From positions 1-64,000 of the forward strand of contig CAWJWO010000018.1 in NCBI GenBank assembly GCA_963846585.1: a DNA stretch of 64,000 nucleotides, given 5' to 3'. Made by a program: the position numbers and the translations under genes. The DNA is from JAAUTT01 sp963846585. GTDB taxonomy: Bacteria > Bacteroidota > Bacteroidia > Bacteroidales > JAAUTT01. Of this stretch, positions 37,162-45,900 are shown piece by piece. Below the pieces are notes generated by a model. The model did not search any database, was not told where the DNA came from, and saw nothing but the letters and a program-made list of their open reading frames with translations. Numbering within the stretch: the stretch's first letter is position 1; each line of letters begins with the position of its first letter.

Positions 37162-38526
37162 ATGAAAATACGTACAAAACTCATTTTCAATTATTCGATT
37201 TTATCTTTTATCCTGTTAATATTGTTTTCAATCATCGTTGTTTTTTCATACATCAAATACAGACAACATGATTTTACTTCCAGGCTCCATAACAGGGCAG
37301 CCAGCACAGCTAACCTTTTATTAAATGTAAGCAATATTGACAGTTCAATGCTTCGGTTGATCGATCGTAATATTATTACTTTCATGGGTGACTTACAAAT
37401 AACTATTTATAGTCAGGATCATAATATAATATATACAAATAAAGGGCCAATTAAAATAAGTGCTCCTTTAAATAGCAAATTGTCGAAATCTGATTTACTT
37501 GAATCGTTTTTACTCGGAAATAAAACAACTTCTTTCACTCATTTTAAATATGGGCATACGTATTTGGTGGAAGCCTATGCCATTGATAATATCGGGATAG
37601 CTGAATTAAAAAGTCTCTTACAAATAATAACCTGGGTATTGGTTATTTCTATGCTTTTTATAGCTGGTTTTGGTATCTATAACGCAGGTTGGTCGTTAAA
37701 ACCTTTTCAAAAAATAATTAAAGAAGTTAGGGATATAGAACCCTTCTTCATAAAAAAAAGGGTTACTGTTCATGGGAATGATGAAATTTCGCAGTTGGCA
37801 AAAGAATTTAACACATTGCTGGACCGGATCGAACAGGCAGCTGAAACTGAAAAATCGTTTATTGCCAATGCCTCGCATGAATTACGAACACCTGTTACCT
37901 CAATACTAGGTCAGATTGAAGTATTATTGAAAAAATCAAGAAGTGAAGAAGAGTACAAAGCTTTAATACAATCTGTACACGAGGATACTTCCCGAATGGC
38001 AAACATCATCAACGGCTTTTTGGAACTTTCAGAGGCCAACCTTGAGAATAATCAAATTCTTATGCAACCGTTAAGAATTGATGAATTGATATATACAATT
38101 ATTGATGATTTTGAAAAAAGGAAACCAAATTACAACATATCGATTGATTTTACTACTAATCCCGAAACGGATAATCAGTTTGAATGCATGGCCAATATCA
38201 GGTTATTGCACCTGATGTTTACCAATTTAATCGATAATGCCTGTAAATATTCCGCAGATAAAAGAGCGAAAGTAACTATAGATTTCAAGGAATATACTAT
38301 TAAAATTGAAATAGAAGATTTTGGAATAGGGATACCCCGCGAGGATATGGTAAATATTTTCAAACCATTATTCCGGGGTAGTAATACATCTGGCATGCCC
38401 GGTCATGGTATAGGACTGGCCATTGTCAAAAGAATAGCTGATTTGCATAATGCTTCCCTTGAAATCAGATCGGAAATTAATCTGGGCACAACTATAACTG
38501 TAATGATGAAAAATACTTCAGGTTAA
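37162..38526 (+). CDS. EnvZ-type sensor histidine kinase
   Basis: 454 residues. It has two transmembrane helices (about 9-30 and 150-172) around a sensor region of about 120 residues with no recognised fold. A HAMP domain follows (KPFQKIIKEVRDIEP...LAKEFNTLLDRIEQA). The H-box is SFIANASHELRTPVTSILGQIE, the N-box FTNLIDNACKYS, G1 IEDFGIGIP and G2 GHGIGLAIVKRIADLH. It autophosphorylates on the H-box His and passes phosphate to the response regulator encoded directly upstream. The stimulus is unknown. Confidence 0.93.
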   Translation: MKIRTKLIFNYSILSFILLILFSIIVVFSYIKYRQHDFTSRLHNRAASTANLLLNVSNIDSSMLRLIDRNIITFMGDLQITIYSQDHNIIYTNKGPIKISAPLNSKLSKSDLLESFLLGNKTTSFTHFKYGHTYLVEAYAIDNIGIAELKSLLQIITWVLVISMLFIAGFGIYNAGWSLKPFQKIIKEVRDIEPFFIKKRVTVHGNDEISQLAKEFNTLLDRIEQAAETEKSFIANASHELRTPVTSILGQIEVLLKKSRSEEEYKALIQSVHEDTSRMANIINGFLELSEANLENNQILMQPLRIDELIYTIIDDFEKRKPNYNISIDFTTNPETDNQFECMANIRLLHLMFTNLIDNACKYSADKRAKVTIDFKEYTIKIEIEDFGIGIPREDMVNIFKPLFRGSNTSGMPGHGIGLAIVKRIADLHNASLEIRSEINLGTTITVMMKNTSG

Positions 38527-38637
38527 TTTTTCGCTAAGTTCTGTTATTGTTTCGAATGCAAAAAACCATTAACTAAAAATATTGAATATTCATTACTAAT
38601 GTATTAAACTTTATTAATTCTGAAATTCCAAATAAAA

Positions 38638-38666
38638 GCTACGGCAAGTTTTTTATTTACCGTAGC
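38638..38666. terminator. Candidate bidirectional hairpin between convergent genes
   Basis: GCTACGG (38638-38644) and CCGTAGC (38660-38666) form a 7-bp perfect stem around a T-rich loop, preceded by an A-rich and followed by a mixed stretch. It lies between the convergent kinase and OmpA genes, as a shared terminator would. There is no clean T run, so the call is weak. Confidence 0.4.
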
Positions 38667-38706
38667 GTAAGAATATTTATTACTTAATTTTATTATGGGT
38701 ACTAAG

Positions 38707-39510
38707 TCAATTATCTTTCAACTCCAGGTTGTTATTTTGATTAATTAAAGAATATAATTCTTCGAGTTTTGGAACAATCACAATATCAGTCCTTCTATTT
38801 AATTTTCTTCCCTTTTCGCTTGCGTTTGAATCATATGGTTGATATTTGCTACGTCCCGATGCAATTATCCGTTCAGGAGTAATTTTGTCTTTAATAAGAA
38901 GTCTGGTAACACTTGTAGCCCTTGCAACGCTTAAATCCCAATTATCCTTGTAAATACTGTTATTTATTGGCACTGCATCTGTATGTCCTTCTACCATAAT
39001 TTCCATATTATTCTTATTAAGTACTTCCGATAACATTTGTAGTGCCTTCATACCCCGTTCATTTACCTTCGCACTGCCTGTTGGAAATAGCAGCTTGTCA
39101 TACATTGATACATAGAGCTCTCCATCTTTCTCCTTAATGGATAGTTCATCCGGTAAAAAGCATTTAAGTGCACTACAAACTTCCTGACGTATACTTGAAA
39201 TTTCATTTTGTTCCATTTTCACAGACTTTTGTAAATCACTTAGCATGCGTTGATCCCTGTCAATTTTTTGGTTATCCTGCCCCAAGGCTTTTTCCTTTAG
39301 TTGAAGTTGTTTTTGTATGTTCATAACCTGATTGGCAAGACTGTCTCTCATTTTTTGCAACATTTGGTTTTGAGCTTCAGATGCTGCTAACTGATCTTTG
39401 TACTTCTTACTTTCATTTTGAGCTTCTGAATATTTTCGGGAAGATACACACGATGATAACATTATTACATTAATTAATAGTATCATTGCTACTTTTACAA
39501 TTGTTTTCAT
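38707..39510 (-). CDS. OmpA-family peptidoglycan-binding lipoprotein
   Basis: 267 residues. A lipoprotein signal (MILLINVIMLSSC, Cys about 21) is followed by a coiled coil (about 30-115: SEAQNESKKYKDQLAASEAQNQ...SVKMEQNEISSIRQEV). An OmpA C-terminal domain follows (about 125-250), with YDKLLFPTGSAKVNERGMKAL, VEGHTDAVPINN, WDLSVARATSVTRLLI and GRSKYQPYDSN. The domain binds meso-diaminopimelate in peptidoglycan, so the protein probably tethers the outer membrane to the wall. Single gene. Confidence 0.9.
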   Translation of the reverse strand: MKTIVKVAMILLINVIMLSSCVSSRKYSEAQNESKKYKDQLAASEAQNQMLQKMRDSLANQVMNIQKQLQLKEKALGQDNQKIDRDQRMLSDLQKSVKMEQNEISSIRQEVCSALKCFLPDELSIKEKDGELYVSMYDKLLFPTGSAKVNERGMKALQMLSEVLNKNNMEIMVEGHTDAVPINNSIYKDNWDLSVARATSVTRLLIKDKITPERIIASGRSKYQPYDSNASEKGRKLNRRTDIVIVPKLEELYSLINQNNNLELKDN

Positions 39511-39700
39511 GGCAGTATATTTTAAATTAATACTATGTTTGATTGCATAATCTTTTTTTATGACAAATGTAATTTCAAGCCAATTGATACCGATGAAAAT
39601 GCGATTAAATGGAAATTAAAATTCAATTAAAAATTATGGTTTCTATTTTTTTCAGATTAATTTTTAAGTATATTGTATAGTACAACCATCAATATTATAC

Positions 39701-40846
39701 ATGAAATCCTTTCTTTTATTCCTGGTTTCTTTATTATCCATACAAAGTTATGCTCAAACCTTTAGCGATCAAAAACCAATCAGGTTAATTAATAAGCAGG
39801 ACGGAGCTATCCTGTCTCTTGCCTTTCAAAATGATGGAAAAATCCTTGCCAGCGGGTCGGAAGATAAAACGTGTGTGTTATGGTCATACCCGGATTTTAA
39901 GTTGACCAATACATTAACAGGCCATTACAGCGGAGTCCGATCTATATTTTATACCCCCAACGGTAAGTATGTATGCACGGCCGGGGACAGAACAATCCGG
40001 ATATATACGATTGACGGAGAGTACATCAACACGTTTGGAGGACCTGTAACATATATTTGGAGCGTTTCCTATAATCCTGTCACTAACCAGATGATTTGCG
40101 GTTCACATGATAAGAACCTCAGGATGATAGATTTTGCATCAGGTAAGTTAACCTACTCCTTTACCGGTCATACGAAAATTGCTTTGGCGGTTGCCTTCAG
40201 CCCTGATGGTAAACTTATTGCCAGTGGTTCACTGGACGAAACTGTAAGAATTTGGGATGTTGGTTCAAAAAAGACTGTTCAAACATTAATTGGCCATGGA
40301 GGAAACATCTATGCCGTAATTTTTACTTCAGATTCAAGGAAAGTGATTAGTGCTTCAGACGATAATTCTATCCGTGTATGGGATGTAAACACCGGGAAAA
40401 CATTATTTAATCTTATTGGACATGATAAAGGTGTTGCCAGTATTGCCCTCAGTCCGGATAATAATTACCTTATCAGTGGTTCATATGATTCAACGATAAA
40501 ACTTTGGGACATTAATAATGGAGAATGCATTTACACATTTAATGGTCATACAGATGCCGTAAATGCAGTTATCTTTCATCCGGATGGAAACATATTTGCC
40601 AGTGGGTCAAGTGATAAAACGATTCAAATTTGGGAATTGAAACCAGAGATATTTGTGGAACACTATTATATAAAGGAATTTGAAGAAGAATGTACAAAAT
40701 CCGGACTATTTGTTCCCAAAGGAAAAGAGGAAACCAAAGAAAATTATAAGAAAAGAATTTCACATGAAGAAGAGTTTCGCAAGGAAGTTATTCAAAAATA
40801 CTACCATTTATATTTAACCGACATTAAGGGAAAGATCCAAAAATAA
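39701..40846 (+). CDS. Secreted WD40-repeat protein
   Basis: 381 residues with signal peptide MKSFLLFLVSLLSIQSYAQ. About seven WD40 blades follow (35-320), each ending in a WD-type dipeptide, e.g. GSLDETVRIWDVGSKK, ASDDNSIRVWDVNTGK, GSYDSTIKLWDINNGE and GSSDKTIQIWELKP. The blades form one propeller. A charged helical tail (about 325-381, KGKEETKENYKKRISHEEEFRKEV) completes the protein. Presumably a periplasmic or surface scaffold; the ligand is unknown. Single gene. Confidence 0.85.
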   Translation: MKSFLLFLVSLLSIQSYAQTFSDQKPIRLINKQDGAILSLAFQNDGKILASGSEDKTCVLWSYPDFKLTNTLTGHYSGVRSIFYTPNGKYVCTAGDRTIRIYTIDGEYINTFGGPVTYIWSVSYNPVTNQMICGSHDKNLRMIDFASGKLTYSFTGHTKIALAVAFSPDGKLIASGSLDETVRIWDVGSKKTVQTLIGHGGNIYAVIFTSDSRKVISASDDNSIRVWDVNTGKTLFNLIGHDKGVASIALSPDNNYLISGSYDSTIKLWDINNGECIYTFNGHTDAVNAVIFHPDGNIFASGSSDKTIQIWELKPEIFVEHYYIKEFEEECTKSGLFVPKGKEETKENYKKRISHEEEFRKEVIQKYYHLYLTDIKGKIQK

Positions 40847-41444
40847 AGAAGGAAATAATACAAAATATACAAACACATTCTAGATTGATTAGAACAGTTT
40901 ATAACGATGTTAGTTCAAGAATCTGGATTAAAGTACTGTCATTTTCCCAACTGACCCCTCCTTGAGAATATAAAACATCAAAATAAAAAAAGTTTATTAA
41001 GCTTTTTACTATTTTACATGGCTCCTTATTAAAGGTTCAACTGATATCATTCTTTTAATCCAATGAAAAAATACATTAACTAACAAATAAATAAGTTTAA
41101 AAATAGAGAAATTAACAACTTCATCATTGTCTGAATCAGAATATTTTTCATATGTGTTCATACAGTATATTTTTAATTACTTTAATAAAATGTTTTAAGT
41201 GTTGCCATAAAATCCTTTTATGGGCACTTCTCTCAATTAGTTTCGGTATAACTTTTATGAATATAAAATTATAGATAAGGAAAACTAATGTGATGAAAAT
41301 TCGATTAAATAGTGATTAAATTCTCATTAAAAAATTGCCAAAACTTTTATTGTTAATTTGGAAGCTGAAATACCTTTGAATGATTACTCATATTCAATTA
41401 TCGGTGGCGGAATTATATTTTTCTTTTAATATTTGAGCACTCTG
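40847..41444. other. Intergenic region with one hairpin and one doubtful small ORF
   Basis: About 600 AT-rich bases between convergent genes. A minus-strand frame of 50 codons (41161-41009) reads MNTYEKYSDSDNDEVVNFSI and then a hydrophobic LIYLLVNVFFHWIKRM helix, so it could be a small membrane protein, but nothing else supports it. A hairpin at 41204-41225 (gccataaaa/ttttatgggc) lies downstream of the HEAT-repeat gene and may terminate it. Confidence 0.35.
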
Positions 41445-43670
41445 TCAATGTTTAGCAGCCCATTCGCACCATTTTGTTTTCCATTCATCCTGTTTATTAT
41501 ACCACTGTCCATACCCGTCAGGCCCAAGTGCGTTTCCTGATAAATGGCGCAGGAGTTGAATTATAGGAAAGCATATTTCACCCTTTAAGGTTTTAAGCCT
41601 GTTTGCTAAAGGTTTTATTGCATTTTTGTCTTTCCAGTTATGTTCTGTTAAAGCATTTGAAAGATTTATGGCAATACTGTAATCGTCTGTTTTAAGCAAA
41701 GTCTTTAATATTGTTTGTGCCTGTTTACCGGGGCCCAATTCTCCAATTGCACTTGCAGCAGCCTGGCTGATTGATAAGTTATTATTTTCAAGAAACGGCA
41801 CAATAGATTCTATTTCAGTACTATCCCCTGTATTTTTTAACCCCTGTATAGCGCTGCATACTAATACCGGATTTTTATTTTTCAGCATCGCATGTAATAA
41901 ATCACGGCTCTCATTTGGCCAGTTTTCGGAGATACCGTCCAGTGCTATTCGCTGTCCGGGTCCATTGCCATTTCCGGCAATTTCAAGCAACATAGTATGG
42001 GCATAAATATTATCCCAACCCGCGAATACCTGTATAGCACATAAGTTTCCTTTATGTGCCAGATCAGTAAGTTTTTGTTTATATAATTCCGGATTCAGGG
42101 TAATGATATCTTTTACAAGCGCGGAAGGATAAAAGTAACTTTCAACAGGTTGCTTTTCTGTTTGAAGTAAATCAACTAATTCAGGAAGTGATTTTGTACC
42201 TCCGCATATTTTCATCCCGCGTATCAGATTTTCACGCCATTCCTTATGCTTTCCGTCATGAAGCAAATGCTGGAAATATGTAAAACATTCAGGTAGTTTT
42301 GAATTAATTAATGCATTCAGGCAGGCTTCATTTTTTTTATCCGCAAGTTGCTCAAGTACTGATACTGCTGAAGTATCTTTAGTATTTAGAAGCGCTTCGG
42401 CAATTTCGGTTGCTTTTTCACTGTCCTTTTTCTTCATTAAAAGGTTCGAGAGTGCATCAAAGGCTTTCCTGTCCCTAAAGTAACCTGCACTTTTAATAGC
42501 ATTGTTAGATATTAAATCTTCCTTATCATTCATTGCACTAAGAATTGAAGGAAGTGCCGGTAAATACTGAATTATTCCCAAATATAGTCCTGCCCGGCTT
42601 CTTATTCCGTCAGGAGAATCTTTATCGCTAAACAATTTCATAGCATGGTCAGCAAGTTTGGGTGATTTTAATTCTGTAAGCAGATCTAACCCGGTGGCAA
42701 GGATCATCCCCTGCTTAAGTGTCTGGCAAATGCTTATTATTATCGGTGCTGATTTAACCTTGTCAATTTCTGTCATCCAATTCGCCGCAAAAATACGGGT
42801 TATAGTATTTGTCTCGGTAGTTTCAAAAGTCTTGGCCAGTTCATCAAACTTTAAAGGCGTTAATTCCTGACGTGTAATGTGCCACTTTGCAGAATCAATA
42901 TTAGCTTTGCTAAAAAACACGGTCAGTCTGAAACGTTCTTTCCCGTTTTTTGTCATAACATCAATTTCCGGCAATATAATTCTAACGCTTGCTAATATTT
43001 CATTTTTGAGCCAAATGCCTTCATCAAGGGTTAATTCTATGGTAGTTTTTCCTCCGGGAAACATTTTACCAAAGTCCGAGGCTATAGCAGATTTTTTATG
43101 TTTGTGTCTTGAATTCTGATCATTTGTTGTATAAGTAATACGATTCCCCTGCCTTTTAAAATATCCATCATCAGTATAATGTATTTCATAATTATTCAAT
43201 GGATTGGAAAGGAGAATGCTATCCGAACCCTGAGACGACATATTATCGATATCATAATCTTTTCGTTGCTGTCCGCGGCAATATGCAATTCCATCAAATA
43301 TGGATGCTTCGGGATTTGATTCTACAAGAAACAGGTCTTTAGCTAATGATAGTTCATAGGGTGTTGAGTCTGCAAGCACTAAATTTATTTCCCATCGCTG
43401 ATATGTGGAATATGACAGTCCCAAATACTCAGTGTAGGGGCTCACCACTGCCATTCCATGAACTTTAACACCTGTGGATAAATCCTTACATAATTTTTCA
43501 GGTGTAACTGAATATATTCCGGTATTTTTTTTACTGCACGAACCGGCTATAATCAATATTATTAATATAAACAGTGGGATAAAAACAATACTGAAAACTG
43601 TTTTATTTAATTTTATCAGTTTATGAGTATAATTGCAATAAGACTGAAATAATCCTGATAGGGTTTTCAT
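41445..43670 (-). CDS. HEAT-repeat protein with membrane anchor or lipoprotein signal
   Basis: 741 residues. The hydrophobic segment VFSIVFIPLFILIILIIAGSC at about 25-45 ends in a Cys, which may be a lipobox or a membrane anchor. Residues about 55-300 form a beta-rich domain of unknown type (SYSTYQRWEINLVLADSTPYELSL, TTIELTLDEGIWLKNEIL). Residues about 320-720 are a HEAT/Armadillo array: AMKLFSDKDSPDGIRSRAGLYLG, AIKSAGYFRDRKAFDALSNLL, AASAIGELGPGKQAQTILKTLL. Probably a protein-binding scaffold on the periplasmic side. Single gene; function unknown. Confidence 0.75.
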   Translation of the reverse strand: MKTLSGLFQSYCNYTHKLIKLNKTVFSIVFIPLFILIILIIAGSCSKKNTGIYSVTPEKLCKDLSTGVKVHGMAVVSPYTEYLGLSYSTYQRWEINLVLADSTPYELSLAKDLFLVESNPEASIFDGIAYCRGQQRKDYDIDNMSSQGSDSILLSNPLNNYEIHYTDDGYFKRQGNRITYTTNDQNSRHKHKKSAIASDFGKMFPGGKTTIELTLDEGIWLKNEILASVRIILPEIDVMTKNGKERFRLTVFFSKANIDSAKWHITRQELTPLKFDELAKTFETTETNTITRIFAANWMTEIDKVKSAPIIISICQTLKQGMILATGLDLLTELKSPKLADHAMKLFSDKDSPDGIRSRAGLYLGIIQYLPALPSILSAMNDKEDLISNNAIKSAGYFRDRKAFDALSNLLMKKKDSEKATEIAEALLNTKDTSAVSVLEQLADKKNEACLNALINSKLPECFTYFQHLLHDGKHKEWRENLIRGMKICGGTKSLPELVDLLQTEKQPVESYFYPSALVKDIITLNPELYKQKLTDLAHKGNLCAIQVFAGWDNIYAHTMLLEIAGNGNGPGQRIALDGISENWPNESRDLLHAMLKNKNPVLVCSAIQGLKNTGDSTEIESIVPFLENNNLSISQAAASAIGELGPGKQAQTILKTLLKTDDYSIAINLSNALTEHNWKDKNAIKPLANRLKTLKGEICFPIIQLLRHLSGNALGPDGYGQWYNKQDEWKTKWCEWAAKH

Positions 43671-43869
43671 AATTGAAAATTAATGTTGAATTATTGTTTG
43701 GCTATTTTAGTATTCAAAGTTACAAAAATGTGGAAGCTATTAATATTTTCCTTAATCATTTTTTTGATTAAAGAATATTAATTACACTTGTAAGAAATGA
43801 TAAAGAATTTGAAAACGTTACATAAATTTTTAATTAATTTTAAATCCTATCATTTTCAAATTATTTGTT

Positions 43870-44361
43870 ATGTTTTGTTTTTGTACTGCATCTATTAAAG
43901 ATACATACCTCCTGCAAACCCTTGCCAGGGAAATATGGTATAAACATTACACCAGTATTTTATCAACCGGGCAGATTGATTATATGCTTAACCTTATGTA
44001 CTCGGAATCAACTATCGAAAAGGAAATAAATAGCGGTGTTATTTGGGAAATTGTATTACTTGATGATACCCCTGTCGGTTTTATCGCATTCACCCCATCA
44101 GAATCCACACTAAAACTTAATAAATTATATATTCAACCTGCCTGTCATGGAAAAGGCTATGGACAAAAAGCACTCTCCCATGTAATTGAATATGCCAAAA
44201 CTCACAATATACCAAAAGTATACCTTACGGTAAACAAAAAAAACCAAAAGGCCATTAAAGCATACGAAAAAGGAGGGTTTACGCTCACCGGATCACAGGT
44301 TTTTGACATTGGCAATGGATATGTGATGGATGATTTTGTTTATACATATTTTCTGCAATAA
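43870..44361 (+). CDS. GNAT N-acetyltransferase, RimI-like
   Basis: 163 residues of the Acetyltransf_1 type. The substrate-side part is TLAREIWYKHYTSILSTGQIDYML. Beta4 is PVGFIAFTPSESTLKLNKLYIQP, and the acetyl-CoA loop is HGKGYGQKALSHVIEYA. The C-terminus has YLTVNKKNQKAIKAYEKGGFTL. The motif set is complete. The substrate (protein N-terminus, amine or antibiotic) cannot be read from sequence. Single gene followed by a repeat-rich gap. Confidence 0.87.
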   Translation: MFCFCTASIKDTYLLQTLAREIWYKHYTSILSTGQIDYMLNLMYSESTIEKEINSGVIWEIVLLDDTPVGFIAFTPSESTLKLNKLYIQPACHGKGYGQKALSHVIEYAKTHNIPKVYLTVNKKNQKAIKAYEKGGFTLTGSQVFDIGNGYVMDDFVYTYFLQ

Positions 44362-44384
44362 GACTTATAATTTATATATTAGAT

Positions 44385-44652
44385 CCAGGAACCAGGAGCC
44401 AGGAGCCAAGACATAAGACAATTTGAAAATTTGATAATGTGCAAATTTGAAAATAGAATGACAAATTACTTATGAAAAAAAATAATGAATATCGAATGTC
44501 GAATTATGAATGATGAAGTGAAATATACTTCGGCCTTCGGCGTTCGATATTCTATATTCGAAATTAACACCAGCCATTGGTACTTGACCCCTTATCCTGG
44601 CTCTTGGTTCTTGGTTCTTGACTCTTGGTTCCTGGTTCTTGGTTCTTGGTTC
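44385..44652. repeat. Nested inverted low-complexity repeats
   Basis: An outer pair of word repeats, ccaggagccaggagccaag (44392-44410) against cctggctcttggttcttgg (44596-44614, running on to 44652 as further ttcttgg/ttcctgg words), encloses an inner pair. The inner pair is gaatatcgaatgtcgaat (44487-44504) against ttcgatattctatattcg (44543-44560). Between them lies gaaaatttg-type sequence (44422-44454). Transcribed, this would fold into a long nested hairpin. It fills the gap between the GNAT and PEP-synthase regulator genes. Confidence 0.75.
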
Positions 44653-44677
44653 TTTTTTTTAGACTTATTACTAACTT

Positions 44678-45514
44678 ATGAATAAAGAAATACCGCCCCC
44701 GATATATGTTGTTTCAGGAGGGAAAGGTCTTGCCGGCGATTCGGTAGTAGAGTCAATTCTTATACAATTCCCTGACAACAAGGTGCCTGTTATTATAGTA
44801 CCAAATGTTAACTCACCTGAAAAAGCCGAAGAGGTAGTTAACCAGGCATTAATTACGGGGGGAGTAATAGTCCATACTATGGTAAATCCTGTTATGAGAA
44901 AGATTCTTTCAAACGCCTGCAATGAAAAAAATTTGAAAAACTTTGATTTGGTAGGTGACCTTTCCAATTACCTCGAGAACCTGTTAAAGGTTGAGCCTAT
45001 AAGCAGACCAGGATTGTACAGGCTTGCGCATATCGACTATTTTCAGCGTATTGAATCAATTGAATTTACTCTTAAGCATGACGATGGCCAAAATACTGAT
45101 AAAATTGCCCAGGCCGATATAGTACTTACAGGGGTTTCCAGAACAGGAAAAACGCCTTTAAGTGTTTACCTTGCAATGTTCGGCTGGAAGGTGGCAAATA
45201 TACCTCTGGTTCCGGGAATTCATCCACCAGGTGAACTTTTTAATATCGACCACAACAGGGTGTTTGGGTTGACCATTTCTGCCAACTACTTAATAATCCA
45301 GCGAGGCAACAGGGTAAAAAATCTTCAGATGGCTGAGGATGTTGATTATATCGATCGCAGAAAAGTTGCCCGGGAAATTGAATATGCAGAGCATATTTTT
45401 AATAAAGGCGGGTTCACCGTTATTGATATTACAAATAAGCCTATTGAATCGTCCGCTAATGAAATTCTTACTATACTAACCGAACGTTTTGGACAGGAAA
45501 GATGGAAAAGATGA
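44678..45514 (+). CDS. ppsR: PEP synthase / pyruvate-phosphate dikinase regulatory protein (DUF299)
   Basis: 278 residues of the bifunctional serine/threonine kinase and pyrophosphorylase that switches PEP synthetase or PPDK off with ADP and on with phosphate. Visible are PPIYVVSGGKGLAGDSVVESIL at the N-terminus, EPISRPGLYR, LKHDDGQ, the P-loop GVSRTGKTPLSVYLAM, and NIPLVPGIHPP. The C-terminus is complete. The regulated enzyme gene is not in the window, but PEP carboxylase is at 59.9 kb. Single gene after a repeat region. Confidence 0.92.
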   Translation: MNKEIPPPIYVVSGGKGLAGDSVVESILIQFPDNKVPVIIVPNVNSPEKAEEVVNQALITGGVIVHTMVNPVMRKILSNACNEKNLKNFDLVGDLSNYLENLLKVEPISRPGLYRLAHIDYFQRIESIEFTLKHDDGQNTDKIAQADIVLTGVSRTGKTPLSVYLAMFGWKVANIPLVPGIHPPGELFNIDHNRVFGLTISANYLIIQRGNRVKNLQMAEDVDYIDRRKVAREIEYAEHIFNKGGFTVIDITNKPIESSANEILTILTERFGQERWKR

Positions 45515-45552
45515 TGTGCAAACAGAACCAGGAGCAAACAAAAAGCAACTTA

Positions 45553-45834
45553 TTAATTTCCGTCTTTCCAATACCACCATTTAAGTTTTTCTGATTCATG
45601 TTCTTCTTTTGGCGTGTTTGCAAAATAAACGGCACATTTAAAAGTATATAAAAGACATCTGTCCTGCATGGTTCCTGCAAAGGCGTTCGATAATTCATAA
45701 AGTTTTTCAGGACTTTTACCCTTCAATTCTGAAACAGAAGTTATACCAATATTCCAAAGGTCTGATGCAATTGATTTGCCTACCCCCGGGATAATTGTGA
45801 GCTCTTTAACAGCTTGTTGTTTTGAAATTTTCAT
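45553..45834 (-). CDS. Helix-hairpin-helix protein of the Cdd1/pathogenicity-locus family
   Basis: 93 residues from ATG at 45834. One helix-hairpin-helix, LTIIPGVGKSIASDLWNIGITSVSELKG, comes first. Then follow ELSNAFAGTMQDRCLLYTFKCAVYFANTP and the Trp-rich end KLKWWYWKDGN, which together are the PF11731 pattern. HhH motifs bind DNA backbone without sequence preference, but the job of this family is not established. Divergent from miaB with 66 bases between starts. Confidence 0.85.
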   Translation of the reverse strand: MKISKQQAVKELTIIPGVGKSIASDLWNIGITSVSELKGKSPEKLYELSNAFAGTMQDRCLLYTFKCAVYFANTPKEEHESEKLKWWYWKDGN

Positions 45835-45872
45835 TTTTAAATAAAAATAAAAAAATAGTTTCTCTTTTACAC

Positions 45873-45880
45873 TAATTTTG
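45873..45880 (+). promoter_or_regulatory. Candidate minus-7 box of the miaB promoter
   Basis: TAATTTTG matches the Bacteroidota minus-7 consensus TAnnTTTG and ends 20 bases before the GTG start of miaB, giving a short leader. No clean minus-33 TTTG is seen at the expected distance, so the call is tentative. Confidence 0.45.
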
Positions 45881-45900
45881 TACCCTAAAAATAATAAATA

